A stretch of 64,000 nucleotides of DNA, from positions 7,832,264-7,896,263 of the forward strand of contig NC_135169.1 of the NCBI RefSeq assembly GCF_041146795.1. Direction: 5' to 3'. This DNA is from Maylandia zebra (lineage: Eukaryota > Chordata > Actinopteri > Cichliformes > Cichlidae). Under the pieces are notes generated by a model that saw nothing but the letters and a program-made list of their open reading frames with translations, was not told the DNA's origin and did no database searches. Below are positions 12,489 through 26,503 of this stretch, in pieces. Position 1 is the first letter of the stretch, and every line of letters starts with the position of its first letter. The translations under genes were made by a program, and so were the position numbers.

Positions 12489-13221
12489 ACACCATGATGG
12501 AAACCTTTACTTTGTGTAATGTAAGAAGCACTCAGATAACCCTCAGAGGCTCTAGACTTTTACATAGAGAGATTATTCCCTCTGCGAATTGCTACCTTAT
12601 CGTGCTGGAGGCATTTGTGTGAACCCCCATGGTAAATTGATCCTGGGTGAGGGACCAGACAAAGAGCGATTCAGAAGACCCTTGTGGGAATATCACAGAG
12701 GGAACAGTCTACCCTGCCCGGGGTAGGGTGCCCCAGGGCGAGCGTCCGGTGGCCGGACCTTAGTCCATGGGGCCCGGCCGGGCACAGTCCGAAAAGGGGA
12801 CGTGGGCCCATCCTCCTGCAGGCCCAACACCCACAGGAGGTGTCGTAGGGGTCGGGTGCATTGTTTCCCTGGTGGCGGCAGCAGCAAAGGCCCTGGAGGA
12901 CTGAACCCCAGCTACCAAGACTGGTGATTGGGATATGGAATGTCACCTCTCTGGTGGGGAAGGAGCCGAGATAGTGCATGAGGTTGAGAGGTACCAGCTA
13001 GATATAGTCGGGCTCACCTCAACGTATGGCTTGGGCTCTGGAACCAGTCTCCTGGAGAGGGGCTGGACTCTGTCTCAGTCTGGAGTTGCCCCTGGTGAGA
13101 GGCGGTGGTCTGGGTTGGGTTTTCTAATATTCAAATTCAAATTTTTATTTGTCACGTACACAGTCATACACAGTACGATATGTAGTGAAATGCTTGGACA
13201 ACTGCTCGTGACCTAAATATA

Positions 13222-13285
<64 letters not shown>

Positions 13286-13385
13286 TACCTAATATCCCCT
13301 CGGCTTGCTGCCTGTACGTTGGAGTTCTTCCCGGTAATGAGAGGGTTTGTTCCCTGTGGTAAATACAGTTATATAGAGAGAGGTG
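12484..13385 (+). mobile_element. 5' region and endonuclease start of a LINE (copy A)
   Basis: A GC-rich stretch includes, in shifted frames, WNVTSLVGKE-like residues and RYQLDIVGLTSTYGLGSG. It continues with GVAPGERR and, after an insertion at 13131-13288, ISPRLAACTLGFFPV in the matching copy B. This is the N-terminal part of an APE-type endonuclease of a non-LTR retrotransposon. Only this fragment is present. A copy without the insertion lies at 39082-39845. About 43 bp near 12582 are absent relative to copy B. Confidence 0.6.
13131..13288. mobile_element. Short retroelement tail insertion, private to copy A, with (TA)n
   Basis: A 158-bp insert is flanked by the 7-bp duplication CTAATAT (13124-13130 and 13289-13295). 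The empty site is seen at the equivalent position in copy B (near 39755). The insert starts with a TTCAAA repeat and a TTTATTTGTCACGTACACAG motif typical of reversed LINE/SINE 3' ends, and closes in a long TA run (13217-13282). It entered after the segmental duplication. Confidence 0.75.
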
Positions 13386-13389
13386 GGAA

Positions 13390-15135
13390 GGTTAGTTGCA
13401 ATATAGTATAATAAATATAATACCACTTTACTCTCCACAGAAAGAAGCTTAAATTACTGATTGATTATGTTTCATTTAGCTCAGCAAAAGCGATTGTTGT
13501 CTTTACTTTTTTGTCATCTGTTTTTAATTACACAGAATTAAAGTAGAAGGCAGGTAAACTAACTACAGTGATCAATCTGTCTATATACAGCCATAAGTGC
13601 TTTGACTGGAGCTTCTGATACATCACTGATCTGCTGTATTACCCAGAACTTCCTGCAACATCACCTCAGGTATGCCTTGCTGTTACTTACCTGCATATTA
13701 GCAAACATCTCCTCTTCAGAGTTTTAACAAGCTGATTTCATTATCGCTCTTTTTCATTTGTATCAGTGGGTTTTTTAGTGATGCAAGCAGTCAAATGTGT
13801 CTGTATGTTGTGCTTCACTTAATTAGCAGCCCAGGTCTAGAGCTTTTTTTTTTCTTTTGTACCTCAGGCATCATCACAAACCTGCCTTTCATTCATTTAT
13901 TATGCACAGCTAAGATGCACAGAGATTGTACTTCATCAGTCTGAGAGGAGAGGCCATGTCCTGGTCACGCGCCTGGCACACTTCACTGCACATGTCCCTT
14001 CACACTTCTTGTAACTGGGAAAATCCTGGTCATGTGATAGAACAGAAAGTGTTAGTCAAACATCAAAGCCATCACTCAAATTCACATTTTTAAGTGACAC
14101 AAGGTGTAATGGAGTAACTCTCTCATCAAGTCTTAAAACAATAAAACTGAAAAATAGAATAAAAAATAAAGAAAGAATAAAACAAAAATATCCCTCCAGA
14201 TCTTTACACCCAACACCAACAAATTCATCCTTGAATGGCCTACTGCAAATTAATGGGCAAAATAAAGTAAAAATAAAATAAACCCTCTCAATATAGCAAA
14301 TAATTGCAAAACTAAAAAGGGTTAGTATAGTAGTTAAAAAAAATCACCATGTCTTTTTAAATTCTTAAACTAATTTGCAGAACAACAGATTTTGTCTTGT
14401 TTTAAGCTTGTTTGTTTTGCAAGGAACTGAACTCTGTTTGCAAGTGCATAGCTCCACTCTCCTCAAGCCACTTCATGACAACAGTCTCCTACTTTCCTAA
14501 AAACTTGAGATTTATCCATATCCATGTTATTTGTTTTAGACTTCTCATGGGCCAAGATAACCAAATTCCTCTTTCTTTTATGTAACGAAAGTGAAAGAAT
14601 TTTACTAAAATTATTGTGATAGCGTCAGTATGTGAAACGAGGAACCTGGTGACGGCAGAGTTGAAAAATGGGGCGGGTCTGAATGACGCAGAGAGAAACA
14701 TTTCTCTACCAAACTGAAACTGTGAGAAGAACAATGTATTAGTCTCCCACTGACTGTACACATATAGATGTATTTTTGAGTCGTTATCTCACAAGTCGCT
14801 GTGATTTTGATGACAGAGATTTGAAGTTTCATTTTGCTCTGCACTGCCTACTAGGAAACCTGACACTGGTTCTCTGCTGAGTGCTGCCACAAACAGAGCA
14901 CGAAGGGAAAGAGAAGCTTCTAAAGGTTATCGCTGCTCATACTATTTTATTTTCTAAAAGAGAGGATTCAAGACTTCAACAACAAAGTCAAGCAGGTGAG
15001 ACTCGAACTGGCGCCGGTTGTCTTAAATTGGGGTCTAGGTTGGTGCATAGTCAGCTAAACTGGCAAAATCATAAATTACAGTAGTCTGTGTTTAAGAAGT
15101 AAGAAAGGCTATTATTTAAAAATGTTGAGTGACTT
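13390..15135. other. Non-coding part of the duplicated block
   Basis: No exon or known repeat was recognised. The whole stretch is repeated in copy B at 39846-41599 with few differences. Open frames here are preserved in both copies only because the duplication is recent, and they show no domain. Confidence 0.5.
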
Positions 15136-15382
15136 AAAAGTCACCCACTCAGATTGGAGGGGGGCGTGTCTGGTAGCCATGTGAAGACGTGTTGTACAGG
15201 GCTCCTCAATGGACTAACTTTTTTCATAATTCCATTGCTCCAAAACTAACGAACTTTTAACAACAGCACGATAACACGCCCGTGTGCTGCTCTGAGGCAC
15301 TTTTTACATCTTCAAGGCTACGGTGTACGAAATATGAGCAAAACTAGATCGGGGAAAGAGCAGGCCGCAAAAGCCTCGGACC

Positions 15383-15708
15383 TGTCACGGTTGTTAAAGA
15401 GTGGACTCAGGCGCGGAGCTCAGAAATAATGACAGTGCATTTATTTACAGTGCAGCAAGGTGACAACAGTTCAAATGTGCAACAATGGTGATAGTGCGTC
15501 CCTCCTTCCGTGTAAGCCTGTGCGTGGTAGTGAGTGCCCGTCTCTCCTCCAAGTGCTTCCTTAGTGTCCGTAAATCCTCCGTCAATCTCTGGGTGAACAC
15601 ACACACACGCACACAGATATACACACACTGGCAGGTCGACCGGTCAGGGCGCCGTCAGATCCTGACAGGACCATGCTGAGGACAGACCGGAGGCACCACC
15701 CCATGACA
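15383..15708. mobile_element. LTR-like or small inverted-end element inside L1 ORF1 (copy A)
   Basis: The segment starts TGTCACGGTT and ends CCATGACA, giving TG...CA ends that are inverted repeats. It splits the L1 ORF1 after codons for MSKTRSGKEQAAKASD; the frame resumes after 15708. On the minus strand it has AATAAA near its end. The same insertion is at 41847-42174, so it also predates the duplication. A related, larger element is at 43731-45913. It could be a solo LTR or a MITE; no internal genes are present. Confidence 0.6.
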
Positions 15709-16061
15709 TGAGTGAGATTATGAGAGCTATTGCTAGCTCTGAAAAGAGGATATTGGACCGTATCGATTCAAGCACGAAAGATTTAAATGATAAAATAGAC
15801 ACAATCAAAGAAGATCTGGAGAAGCAAGAGACCCGTTTGGAAAGTGTTGAGTTTGCTTTGAATACTTCTTCAGACCGGACAGTGGAGTTGGAAAACGAGG
15901 TTAGCAAACTGAAATCGGACGTTGCTAAGTTGACCAGCAAGTTGGACGACATCGAGGGGCGACAACACCGGTGCAATGCACGCATTGTAGGGGTGAAGGA
16001 GGGCTTTGAAAACACCGGGAAACCTACGGCAGTTATTGCTACAATGCTGATAATAGTTTAA
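15709..16061 (+). pseudogene. L1/Tx1 ORF1 remnant (coiled-coil)
   Basis: About 117 codons with a heptad-rich, charged coiled-coil (roughly residues 10-90), typical of L1 ORF1 nucleic-acid chaperones that form trimers. It ends in CNARIVGVKEG, the start of the RNA-recognition part, then runs into a stop after an internal deletion. The N-terminal codons lie upstream of the nested element, ending at 15382. Not functional as it stands. Confidence 0.75.
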
Positions 16062-16129
16062 TAGTAATATAGATAATATAAGATAATAGTTTAGATAATA
16101 GAATTCTTCCCAAGGTTTTAGATTGCCAA

Positions 16130-19110
16130 TACAACTCTATTGTTATCTCAGACCATAGTCGAGTACAATTAGATGTAAATTTTTATGAACGCTCAAGTCA
16201 AAAACCGGCCTGCTTGATCCTTTACTCCTAACTAAAGACTCATTTAAAAAAAATGGTCTCTGAGCAAATACAGTTTTTCTTAGAGACAAATCAAACCCAA
16301 GGGATGAAAATGACTGTTGTATGGGAGGCATTAAAGGCCTATCTTAGAGGCCAGATGATTTCATATGTATCATTTCAAAAAAGAAATACTTACAACAAAT
16401 GAACAACCTAGCCAACAGTATAAAAGAGATTGACTGCTTATATGCAGAAAATCCAACACCAGACCTCTATAAGAGAAAATTATTACTAAATTCAGAATAC
16501 AAAATTCAGTCCATTCAGCAAACAGAACGTTAATTTTTCAAATCAAGGCAAAAGTTCTATGAACATGGAGAAAGAGCCGGAAAACTTTTGGCACATCAAA
16601 CTAAGCAATCCATATCAGCTAACACGATTTCTGAAATCTGTAAAACCTCTGGAGAAAAGACGTCTGATCCGAAAACCATTAATGACCAGTTTAAAATGTT
16701 CTGTTCCAGTCTTTATACCTCAGATCCGGTTGATGAAAAAAAGATTGCTGAAACGCTTGATAGATTACCGATTCCACAAATATCTGTAAATGACAGAACA
16801 GAAATTGATAGAGAGATAACCATTAGTGAAATTGTCAAAGTAATTAAATCAATGCAAAGTAACAAGGCACCGGGACCTGATGGTTTCCCTATTGAACTAT
16901 ATAAAATATTTATAGACAAACTAGCACCAATACTCAAAGATGTATACCAGGAAATATTCTTTCAAGAGAAATTACCAGATACTATGAAACAAGCCATAAT
17001 TTCTGTGCTGTACAAAAAGGGTAAGGATCCCTCACAATGCAGCTCCTACAGACCGGTGAGCCTCTTAAATTGTGATTACAATATTCTCACAAAAATCTTA
17101 GCTAATAGAATCGATGTTACACTGCCAAAAATTATTAATCCTGATCAAACCGGCTTTATACCAGGGCGACAGTCATTTTATAATATGCACCGCCTATTTA
17201 ATATTTTATATGCATCAGAACCAAAAGAAAAGTCAGAAATAATAATTTCTCTTGATGCAGAAAAGGCCTTCGACCGTATAGAATGGCCATATGTTCATGT
17301 GGTCCTAAATCAATTTGAATTTGGCCCATTGTTTCGAAAATGGATTAAAATACTGTATTCCTCTCCAGTTGCAGCAGTGAGGACAAATAATGTAACCTCT
17401 GACATTTTTCAGCTTGGTAGAGGCTGCAGGCAAGGCTGTAGTTTATCTCCCTATCTTTTCAAGTTAGTAATTGAACCTTTAGCTATCGCTCTTAGGGAGG
17501 ACGGTCAGGTTGCCGGAATCTCTAGGGACGGGACAGTGCACAAAGTATCATTGTGTGCAGATGACCTATTGCTGTATATATCTAATCCAACGGGATCAAT
17601 CCCTAAACTGCTCAAGGTATTAGACCACTTCGGACGCATATCTGGATGCAAATTGAACTATTCAAAAAGCCTACTGTTCCCTATTAATAACATAGAGCAA
17701 GATTTCTCTGCCTTCCCTTTTAAATTAGAAAAAGAAACGTTTAAATATTTGGGAATAAATATAACCCGTACAATGAACGAGTTGCGGATTCATAATTTTG
17801 ACACTTTGTTAGAACAAACATCACAAGATTTTAAAAAATGGGCAACACTTCCGATCTCATTAGCAGGCAGAATAAATATAGTTAAAATGACGGTCTTACC
17901 AAAATTTCTCTATGTTTTCCAAATGATTCCTGTTGTTATAACCAAATCAATTTTCAAAGATTTAGACAGATTAATAGCAACATTTATTTGGAAAAATTCA
18001 AATCCCAGAATAGAAAAAACATATTTGGAAGTACCAAAAGAGGCTGGTGGGCTAGGGTTGCCAAATTTTATCTTTTACTACTGGGCGGCTAATATCACCA
18101 AATTATTGCACTGGAAATATGTTTATGAGAACAGCGAGGGTGAGGCTTGGGTAAAAATGGAACTGATGTCAAATCCACTTCTCCTCCTAATCTCATCCCT
18201 AGCTCTAAATCAAAAACAGAAAATAACAAATCCAGTTGTAAGAACATCTATTAAAATATGGCTTCAATTCAGAAGGCACTTCTGTTTGCAACAGGTTAGT
18301 AATTTTTTTCCTGTTGCTTTTAACCCTTTTTTTTTTTTTTTGCCATCCATTTCAGATAAAGCATTCCAAATTTGGCATAATAATGGTTTGAAGTTTTTTT
18401 ACAATTTATTTTCAGGAGAAACTTTTAACACCTTTGACGCTCTGCTGAGAGATTACAATATACCAACCTCACATATGTTTAGATATCTGCAAATACGAAG
18501 TTTTGCAAAAACATTGTTTCCTTCTTTCCCCTACCTACCTCCCAAAAATCAAGTGGATACCATTTTGGAAATGGATCCTTTTGGCAAAAGAAGAATCTCC
18601 GCCATATACAAACTGATACAGAGCTTAAGGCCTATTACTTGGGAAAAAACTAAAAATAATTGGGAAAAAGACATTGGGGTGGATTGATCTGATGATGAGT
18701 GGAGATCTTGCTTGAATCGTATACATACTTCCTCCCTTTGCATGCGCCATGGTTTAATTCAGTTTATAATTCTTCATCGTCTTCATTATACAAGAGAGAG
18801 GCTTTCAAAGTTTTTCCCAGAAGCCGATCCTGCCTGTCCCAGGTGTGGATATAATCCAGCAAATGAGGGTCACATGATGTGGTCTTGTCCGAACCTGGAT
18901 AATTACTGGGGAAACATATTTAAAGTATTATCTCACATCAGTGCGCAAAATTTAGTGCTTGATTTCCGCATTGGCATTTTTGGAGTTATGCCATTTCAAT
19001 ACAAAATTAGTAAATCTCAGGAAAATGCCATAGCATTTGCTACGTTGCTTGCCCGTAGACTTATTCTATTCCACTGGAAGTCTGATAAGGCTCCTTCATA
19101 CATACAATAG
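16130..19110 (+). pseudogene. L1/Tx1 ORF2 remnant: endonuclease tail and reverse transcriptase (copy A)
   Basis: The main open stretch is 16588-18687 (699 codons). It shows the RT blocks in order: NKAPGPDGFP (about 16861), YRPVSLLN, PDQTGFIPGR, the first catalytic block SLDAEKAFDRIEW (about 17250), GCRQGCSLSP and the second catalytic block CADDLLLY (about 17553). A TGA at 18685-18687 interrupts the C-terminal region, which resumes in the same frame with a CPRCGYNPANEGHMMWSC zinc-binding tail. A second stop (TAG, 19108-19110) is private to this copy; copy B has TGG. The endonuclease is nearly all deleted. It can no longer retrotranspose on its own. Confidence 0.85.
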
Positions 19111-19730
19111 TTAAATGAGGTGCTTTTCTTTTTACCACTGGAAAAACTTAGATACAGAGTTCTCTCATCACAACAAAAATTCTCTGTGACTTGGAACCCA
19201 TTTATTGACTATATAGAAACGTGTTTTCCAGACGTGTGACATACGTTTTTTGTTTGTTTTTGTTTTGTTTCTGTTTACATGAGCCTCGGGTGGGGAGGGA
19301 GGGGGGGATGTTTCTCTTTTTTTTCTTTGTATAATGGCAACGTTTTCATTATGTATTGTGACCATGATTTGTGAAAAAAAAATTTAAAATATTAGTTTAA
19401 AAAAAAAGTCATTCACTCAGTCAAATATTTTATTTTTACAAATCGCAACAAACGTTGCACAGTTTTGTCAATATATTTTAAGTTGCTAAAAGAACACTGG
19501 ACTGATTCTACTCTAGGTACAATAACACAGTCATAAAATATTTATAGTATTTATTCTCTAAGACCAACTTCAAATCTGCCATGGTTCTGGGACTCACCAA
19601 ATCACATCTGTACCATTGGCTTTTTGAACTTGGGAGGCTTAGTCCACTTATTGATCTCAAGGCCACATTGATTTATGTTGTATTTCTTTTCTACATTTCT
19701 CCTTGTAGATTGGAGAGGAAACAAACAAAG

Positions 19731-22302
<2,572 letters not shown>

Positions 22303-22408
22303 GCAGGTCTGAAGTCTTATCACTCCTTGGCCCTCTGGCATGTTGGTGTACATATTGGACTGATGGGACTCAAATTGTGAGAGGAGTGGTGGCAAAGGGG
22401 CTGACCAT

Positions 22409-22414
22409 AATAAA
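22409..22414 (+). promoter_or_regulatory. Candidate polyadenylation signal of HSPA5-like copy A
   Basis: AATAAA lies 107 bp after the stop codon. The same motif follows copy B at 51496-51501. Confidence 0.6.
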
Positions 22415-22458
22415 TTGAGTATGGGCTGACCATACTGAGAGACTTTAAAATACGTTTC

Positions 22459-22535
22459 AGTGTGTGGCTGTACTCAGGTGGTAGAGCAGCTCATCTACCA
22501 ACCAGAAGGTTGGTGGTTCGCAGTCTGCACCAGGT
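22459..22535 (+). mobile_element. tRNA-derived SINE head, truncated at the duplication border
   Basis: The GTGGTAGAGCAGCTC stretch resembles a tRNA A box and GGTTGGTGGTTCGCAGTC resembles a B box, as in the 5' heads of tRNA-derived SINEs. Similarity with copy B (51549 onward) stops at about 22529, within the SINE. The body and 3' tail seen at 51620-51820 are absent here. The following 22535-22620 has short local repeats of CCCTCTGGTGGTCAG. Confidence 0.65.
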
Positions 22536-22629
22536 CCTCTGGTGGTCAGAGCCCTCTGACAGGGCCCTCTGGTGGTCAGGGCCCTCTGACCACCAGGTCC
22601 ATCATTTACCAGGAGGAGCCTGGTAAATG

Positions 22630-23110
22630 ATGGGTGCCCAAATCCTTCTCAGAATCATAATCCAACACAGCGATGATGATGAGCAGAAATAGACGACATC
22701 ATTCTGCTAAGATGTTGATCAGACTCATGTCTTTGATTAAGAACAAAGATGATCTACTTACTAGCAGCTCTCTTTAGCACTCTTATGTTTATGACAAAAG
22801 AATTTCTCTCTGCCTCGGTAAAGTTCTTCTTCTCTTGTCCTATCTTATCTTAGTTTATATTATCTTATCTTATGCTATGGAAATATAATGCTTCCTATGA
22901 AATGAAATAGGGAACCTTCAGTATGTATTTCCACTTTATCACATGACATGAAACCAACAAAAAAAATCTGTTCTTGCACATTTGTGTTTTTTCCATTTTC
23001 ACTAGAAACTGGAGTTCAGCAGCAGAAGCTTCTGTTTCTTTCAGTTTTTTGTTTTCTCGTGTTATTGAGTGCAGCCTGTCGCGTGGTGTTGTGAGTAAAC
23101 TGTATGTGTT
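22630..23110. other. Non-coding flank upstream of MHC exons
   Basis: AT-rich sequence with a TTATCTTATC run near 22845-22870. It is probably intron of the MHC gene. No alpha-1 domain exon was found here or elsewhere in the window. Confidence 0.4.
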
Positions 23111-23119
23111 TGTGCACAG

Positions 23120-23745
23120 ATGCTCCTGACAGTGTGGAAATCTACACTATAGTAAATGTGGAGATTGGAGTCCAGAACACTCTGATCTGTCATGTGACTG
23201 GTTTCTATCCTGCTCCCGTTAACGTCACCTGGAGCAAGAACACGAAGAAAGTGGTTATAGGAACCAGCATCACTGTTCCCTTATCCAACAAGGATGGTTC
23301 CTTCAGCCAGACGTCCAAACTGGACTTTGTTCCAAAGGGAGGAGATTTGTACGCCTGCATAGTGGAACATGTGGCCCTGACCCAACCAGTTACCAAAATC
23401 TATGGTGAGTATATCAGGTTCAGTTTATTATAAAATGTACCAACAACAGTAATCACAAGGTGAGTTATATTCTAAGGCAAAGGCTCCATGTGTGCAAAGC
23501 AATGGAAGTGTGTTCAATGATCTCTAATAATATGATCTGAAATAAAAAAACAAGCAGAAAGTGTTGGTCCCAGCACAAAGACTGACTGTTTACAGATGTG
23601 AAGGTCCACGTCTCTCTCTGTCTCTGCAGAGGTGGAGGACGTTGAATCCATTCTGGAACCTACAAATTTTTGTGGAGTGGGTCTGACTGTCGGTGTCCTT
23701 GGCGTGGCAGCAGGAATCTATCTCTTCATCCGAGGAATAGAATAG
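23120..23745 (+). pseudogene. MHC class II alpha chain, alpha-2 and transmembrane exons only
   Basis: Exon 23120-23404 encodes an immunoglobulin C1 domain. Visible are LICHVTGFYPAPVNVTW with the first cysteine and the FYP motif, then DLYACIVEHVAL with the second cysteine. It starts after TGCACAG in phase 1 and ends before GTGAGT. The next exon (23640-23745) starts after CTGCAG and encodes a connecting peptide and the membrane segment GVGLTVGVLGVAAGIYLFI. MHC II alpha pairs with beta to present peptides to CD4 T cells. The leader and the peptide-binding alpha-1 exon are missing. The cytoplasmic end is unusual: RGIE and the stop are supplied by a GAATA repeat of an inserted element. It is most likely a gene fragment, unless upstream exons lie outside the assembled order. 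Confidence 0.85.
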
Positions 23746-24200
23746 AATAGAATAGAATAGAATTCAACTTTATTGTCATTGCACATGCACAGGTACAGGG
23801 CAACGAAATGCAGTTTGCATCCATCCAGAAGTGCTTTAGTGATATAGGTATATTACAATATATATTAGCAATAGTATAGATATGTAAGTATATTACAGAA
23901 ATGGGTCTATTATGGTATGTTATAATGTACACGGTATGAAGTATGTTGTGAATATTCTATAACTAAGTATGTACAGGCTGTAGTGAGTACAAGCTATGTA
24001 CAGGCTATGAACAGGATATAAATATGAAAAACTATACAGAATGTGAAATAAATAACTTTACAGAAATCTGAGATATACAGCTATACAGAAATGGGAACTA
24101 TGCAAGTTGTAAACAGTTGTTGGATTAAAGATTATCGAATGTACAGAATGATTATTTACACAGAGCTATACAGTAGTGCAGTTAAGATAAGTTAAGATAA
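23734..24200 (-). mobile_element. LINE/SINE-type 3' tail with (GAATA)n, inserted at the MHC gene end
   Basis: Five tandem GAATA units (23734-23760) are followed by ATTCAACTTTATTGTCATTG, the reverse complement of a common fish retroelement terminus with AATAAAGTTGAAT. This indicates an element on the minus strand with its 3' end at 23734. The rest (to about 24200) is degenerate, with many TATACAG-like words and no open frame. Confidence 0.6.
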
Positions 24201-24765
24201 GATAAGGAAGAAAGTGATGCTGATCGGTTGATGCTAATGTTTTAATAAATTCCGAGGTAGACACCATCCTGTGATGAACTGATTTTTATATGATTCAGTA
24301 CAAATGAAACATGTGGAGGAAAACTGTGGCAGCTGGTCCAAATGATCTCAGACCCTCCTGATCCTCACTGGGACTGATTATTGATGTGAAACGGAGAGTT
24401 TCACATCATTAAAGATTTACTGAGGAAATGTTGATTTCAGTGTGTTTCTGAATGTTTCTGTTGTGGAACGGTCTCATGCTGTATTTGGTGAGCTGATTTT
24501 TCTTGTGTGCAGAATGAAGATGAAGCTCGTGACTTTTTGAATTAAAATAACTGAATGTTTCTTTTTGATATTAAATTCATTCTTTTTATGGAGCAGCAAA
24601 ACTGAAAAACAAATAAAAATCAGGTTAAAAGAAAGGCTAAAAAACTCAGGCCTTATCAGACTTCTATTTCTATTAATTGTTTCAAAGGTCTTGCACGGGA
24701 ACCTGAACAAATTAAACCTGATTACATTTTAAGAAAAGACTGAAAAGATGAGCCCATCCAGCACC
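24200..24765. other. Gene-free stretch after the MHC fragment
   Basis: Possibly MHC 3' untranslated sequence. No coding exon or clear repeat was recognised. Confidence 0.35.
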
Positions 24766-24769
24766 ATCC

Positions 24770-24838
24770 TTGCCTGGTCCAGCCTCGTCTGGATAATAAT
24801 TTCCCCCAGGGATCAATAAAGTATTCTGATTCTGATTG
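24770..24838 (+). mobile_element. Retroelement 3' tail ending in (TTCTGA)n
   Basis: CCCCAGGGATCAATAAAGTA followed by TTCTGATTCTGATTG is a typical LINE 3' end in fish. Only the tail is visible. Confidence 0.55.
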
Positions 24839-25118
24839 TCTTGTCCGGCAGTTGCTACACCGCCGTTAGGTCCCGCTCGGCCTGTACCACCTCACCTTTG
24901 CCGGCCGCTCTCTAGGCCCCTAGCTGGACATTGTTACTGTGTAAGGCGGCCTCCTGAACGAGTTCGTTGCTGCAGTTGGCTTCATGGTCGGCTTCGCGGT
25001 CGGCTTCGCGGTCGGCCTCCGGATCTGCTCTGTCACCGCCACTGCTTTCCGTATTGTTTGTTCCCGTACCTGGTTGGTCTTTTTTTCTCCGCCGCTGCAT
25101 TCTGCGGTGGAGTTTTAT

Positions 25119-25119
25119 T

Positions 25120-25191
<72 letters not shown>
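25119..25191. repeat. (TA)n microsatellite
   Basis: About 72 bp of pure TA. The long open frames crossing it are artefacts of the repeat. Confidence 0.95.
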
Positions 25192-25193
<2 letters not shown>

Positions 25194-25799
25194 ACATTGT
25201 GTCTTTTTGTCAAAAGACATTCAGAAAGAAGACAAGACTAGTTTCAATTGGTAAATTCAGTCTTTCTTATTTATTAGTTGATGATGATACTCCCAGACAA
25301 TCATTTTATCGTTATAACTGCATTAAAATCCATTGAGCCAATATTTGCAGCTTCTATGGCAAAAGTGTTTATAAATGATGAGCTTCCAACAATAAGTTAA
25401 ACATATGATGAGTTTGGAAAAATCCCATTAAAAAAGTCCCATTAATCAAACATTTGGATTAATTTTCATGAACTCAGACTTGTTGAAAATCCAGAGGAGC
25501 TGGAACTGTGTGAACTGAGTTTCAGAGAAACACAACATACTGATATTCACTGTGAAGCTTTGAGTGGAAAAAATATAGAAAAACAACATGTGGGCCTGGA
25601 ACAATAGCAGCTTGCATCTTTAAAAGACTGAAGAGGAAGAAGTTTACAAGAAATCATTTAGAACAGTTTCAAACATCAACTGATTGAATCTATGAATCTG
25701 AAAACATGTTTCTGAGTGAAAGAGACAGACATGTACAGACTGAACTATCTTTTCAACAACTATTACAGTGTTTCTCTAACAGGAGGGCACTCTTTACAC

Positions 25800-26338
25800 T
25801 CAACTCAACAGAAGCACTGATGAACCATATTCAACTGCAAACCCAGGATAGAGAGTTTCAGTGAATGTGGTGTTGAAGGTGTGGAGGTGGATCAGAGTGT
25901 CAGAGGAGACTCTGTAGAAGGACAGAGTGCCAGCAGGACAGTCCACATACACTGCTGCTCTGTTAGAGACAGAGGAGGAGGAGGAGGAGGAAACAGAGGT
26001 CAATCTGTTATTGTGAACTACACCTTGAGTGTCATCATTAGAGCAGATCAGACACCAGGAAAGCTCATTCCCTCCAAACGTAGAGTCCTTACTGATTCCT
26101 TTCCTTTTGATTCTTCCGTAACTAACTGATACATGCACCTCTCCTTTCCATTCAACCTCCCAGTAACAGCGACCAGTCAGACCATTTCTACACAGCAGTT
26201 GAGGATCACCATCAAATCTGTCTGGATGATCAGGATATGACTGAACCTCATCAAATGTACATGTCACCCTTCTGTTGTTGTCAGACAGTTTGAGGTATTT
26301 TTGTGCTGTCATTGTGTCGATTGTGAGTTGACAGGAAT
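25800..26338 (-). pseudogene. B30.2 (PRY-SPRY) exon of a fish NLR-family gene
   Basis: Reading on the minus strand after a CATCAG acceptor (26340-26339), the exon encodes a full PRY-SPRY domain: YSCQLTIDT, LKLSDNNRRVT, YPDHPDRFDGDPQLLCR, GRCYWEVEWKG, VSVSYGRIKRKG and a C-terminal LYPGFAVEYGSSVLLLS before a stop. This layout and the wording around the exon start match the last exon of fish-expanded NLRC3/NLRP-like genes and related TRIMs. In these families B30.2 is a ligand-recognition module. A short upstream linker exon (26504-26551) supports the NLR origin. The domain itself is open and complete for about 179 residues. The parent gene appears broken, so I call it a gene remnant. Confidence 0.8.
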
Positions 26339-26503
26339 CTGATGAGAGAACAAACACAATCCAGCTGCAGTTATTGATCCATCATCACTTGACACTTTGA
26401 TGATGACTCCTGACATCAGAGATGTGAATGAGTGATGTGACAGTTTGAAGATGGTTGAATGTGTGCTGCTTTGTTTTCATGACTCCCATTAAAAACACAC
26501 TTA

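Larger units (their letters stand above)
15153..19403 (+). mobile_element. Defective L1/Tx1-type LINE, copy A
   Basis: The element is bracketed by an imperfect 17-bp target duplication: AAAAGTCACCCACTCAG at 15136-15152 and AAAAGTCATTCACTCAG at 19404-19420. It ends in a poly-A run. It carries an ORF1 start, a coiled-coil remainder and a reverse transcriptase. Most of ORF1's C-terminus and the endonuclease are deleted, leaving an endonuclease tail (ISDHSRVQLDV near 16150). The same insertion, with the same flanks and deletion, is in copy B, so it predates the duplication. An LTR-like element sits inside it at 15383-15708. Confidence 0.85.

Noticed and set aside
14489..15084. Open frames conserved between both duplicate copies
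   Set aside because: Conservation is explained by recent duplication; no domain, splice site pattern or start context supports a gene.
22459..22535. Possible tRNA gene
   Set aside because: A- and B-box-like words are present but no cloverleaf is evident; the full-length copy at 51549 shows a SINE body and tail.
24836..25336. 166-codon open frame over GC-rich DNA and a TA run
   Set aside because: Low-complexity sequence with no domain; the middle is a microsatellite.
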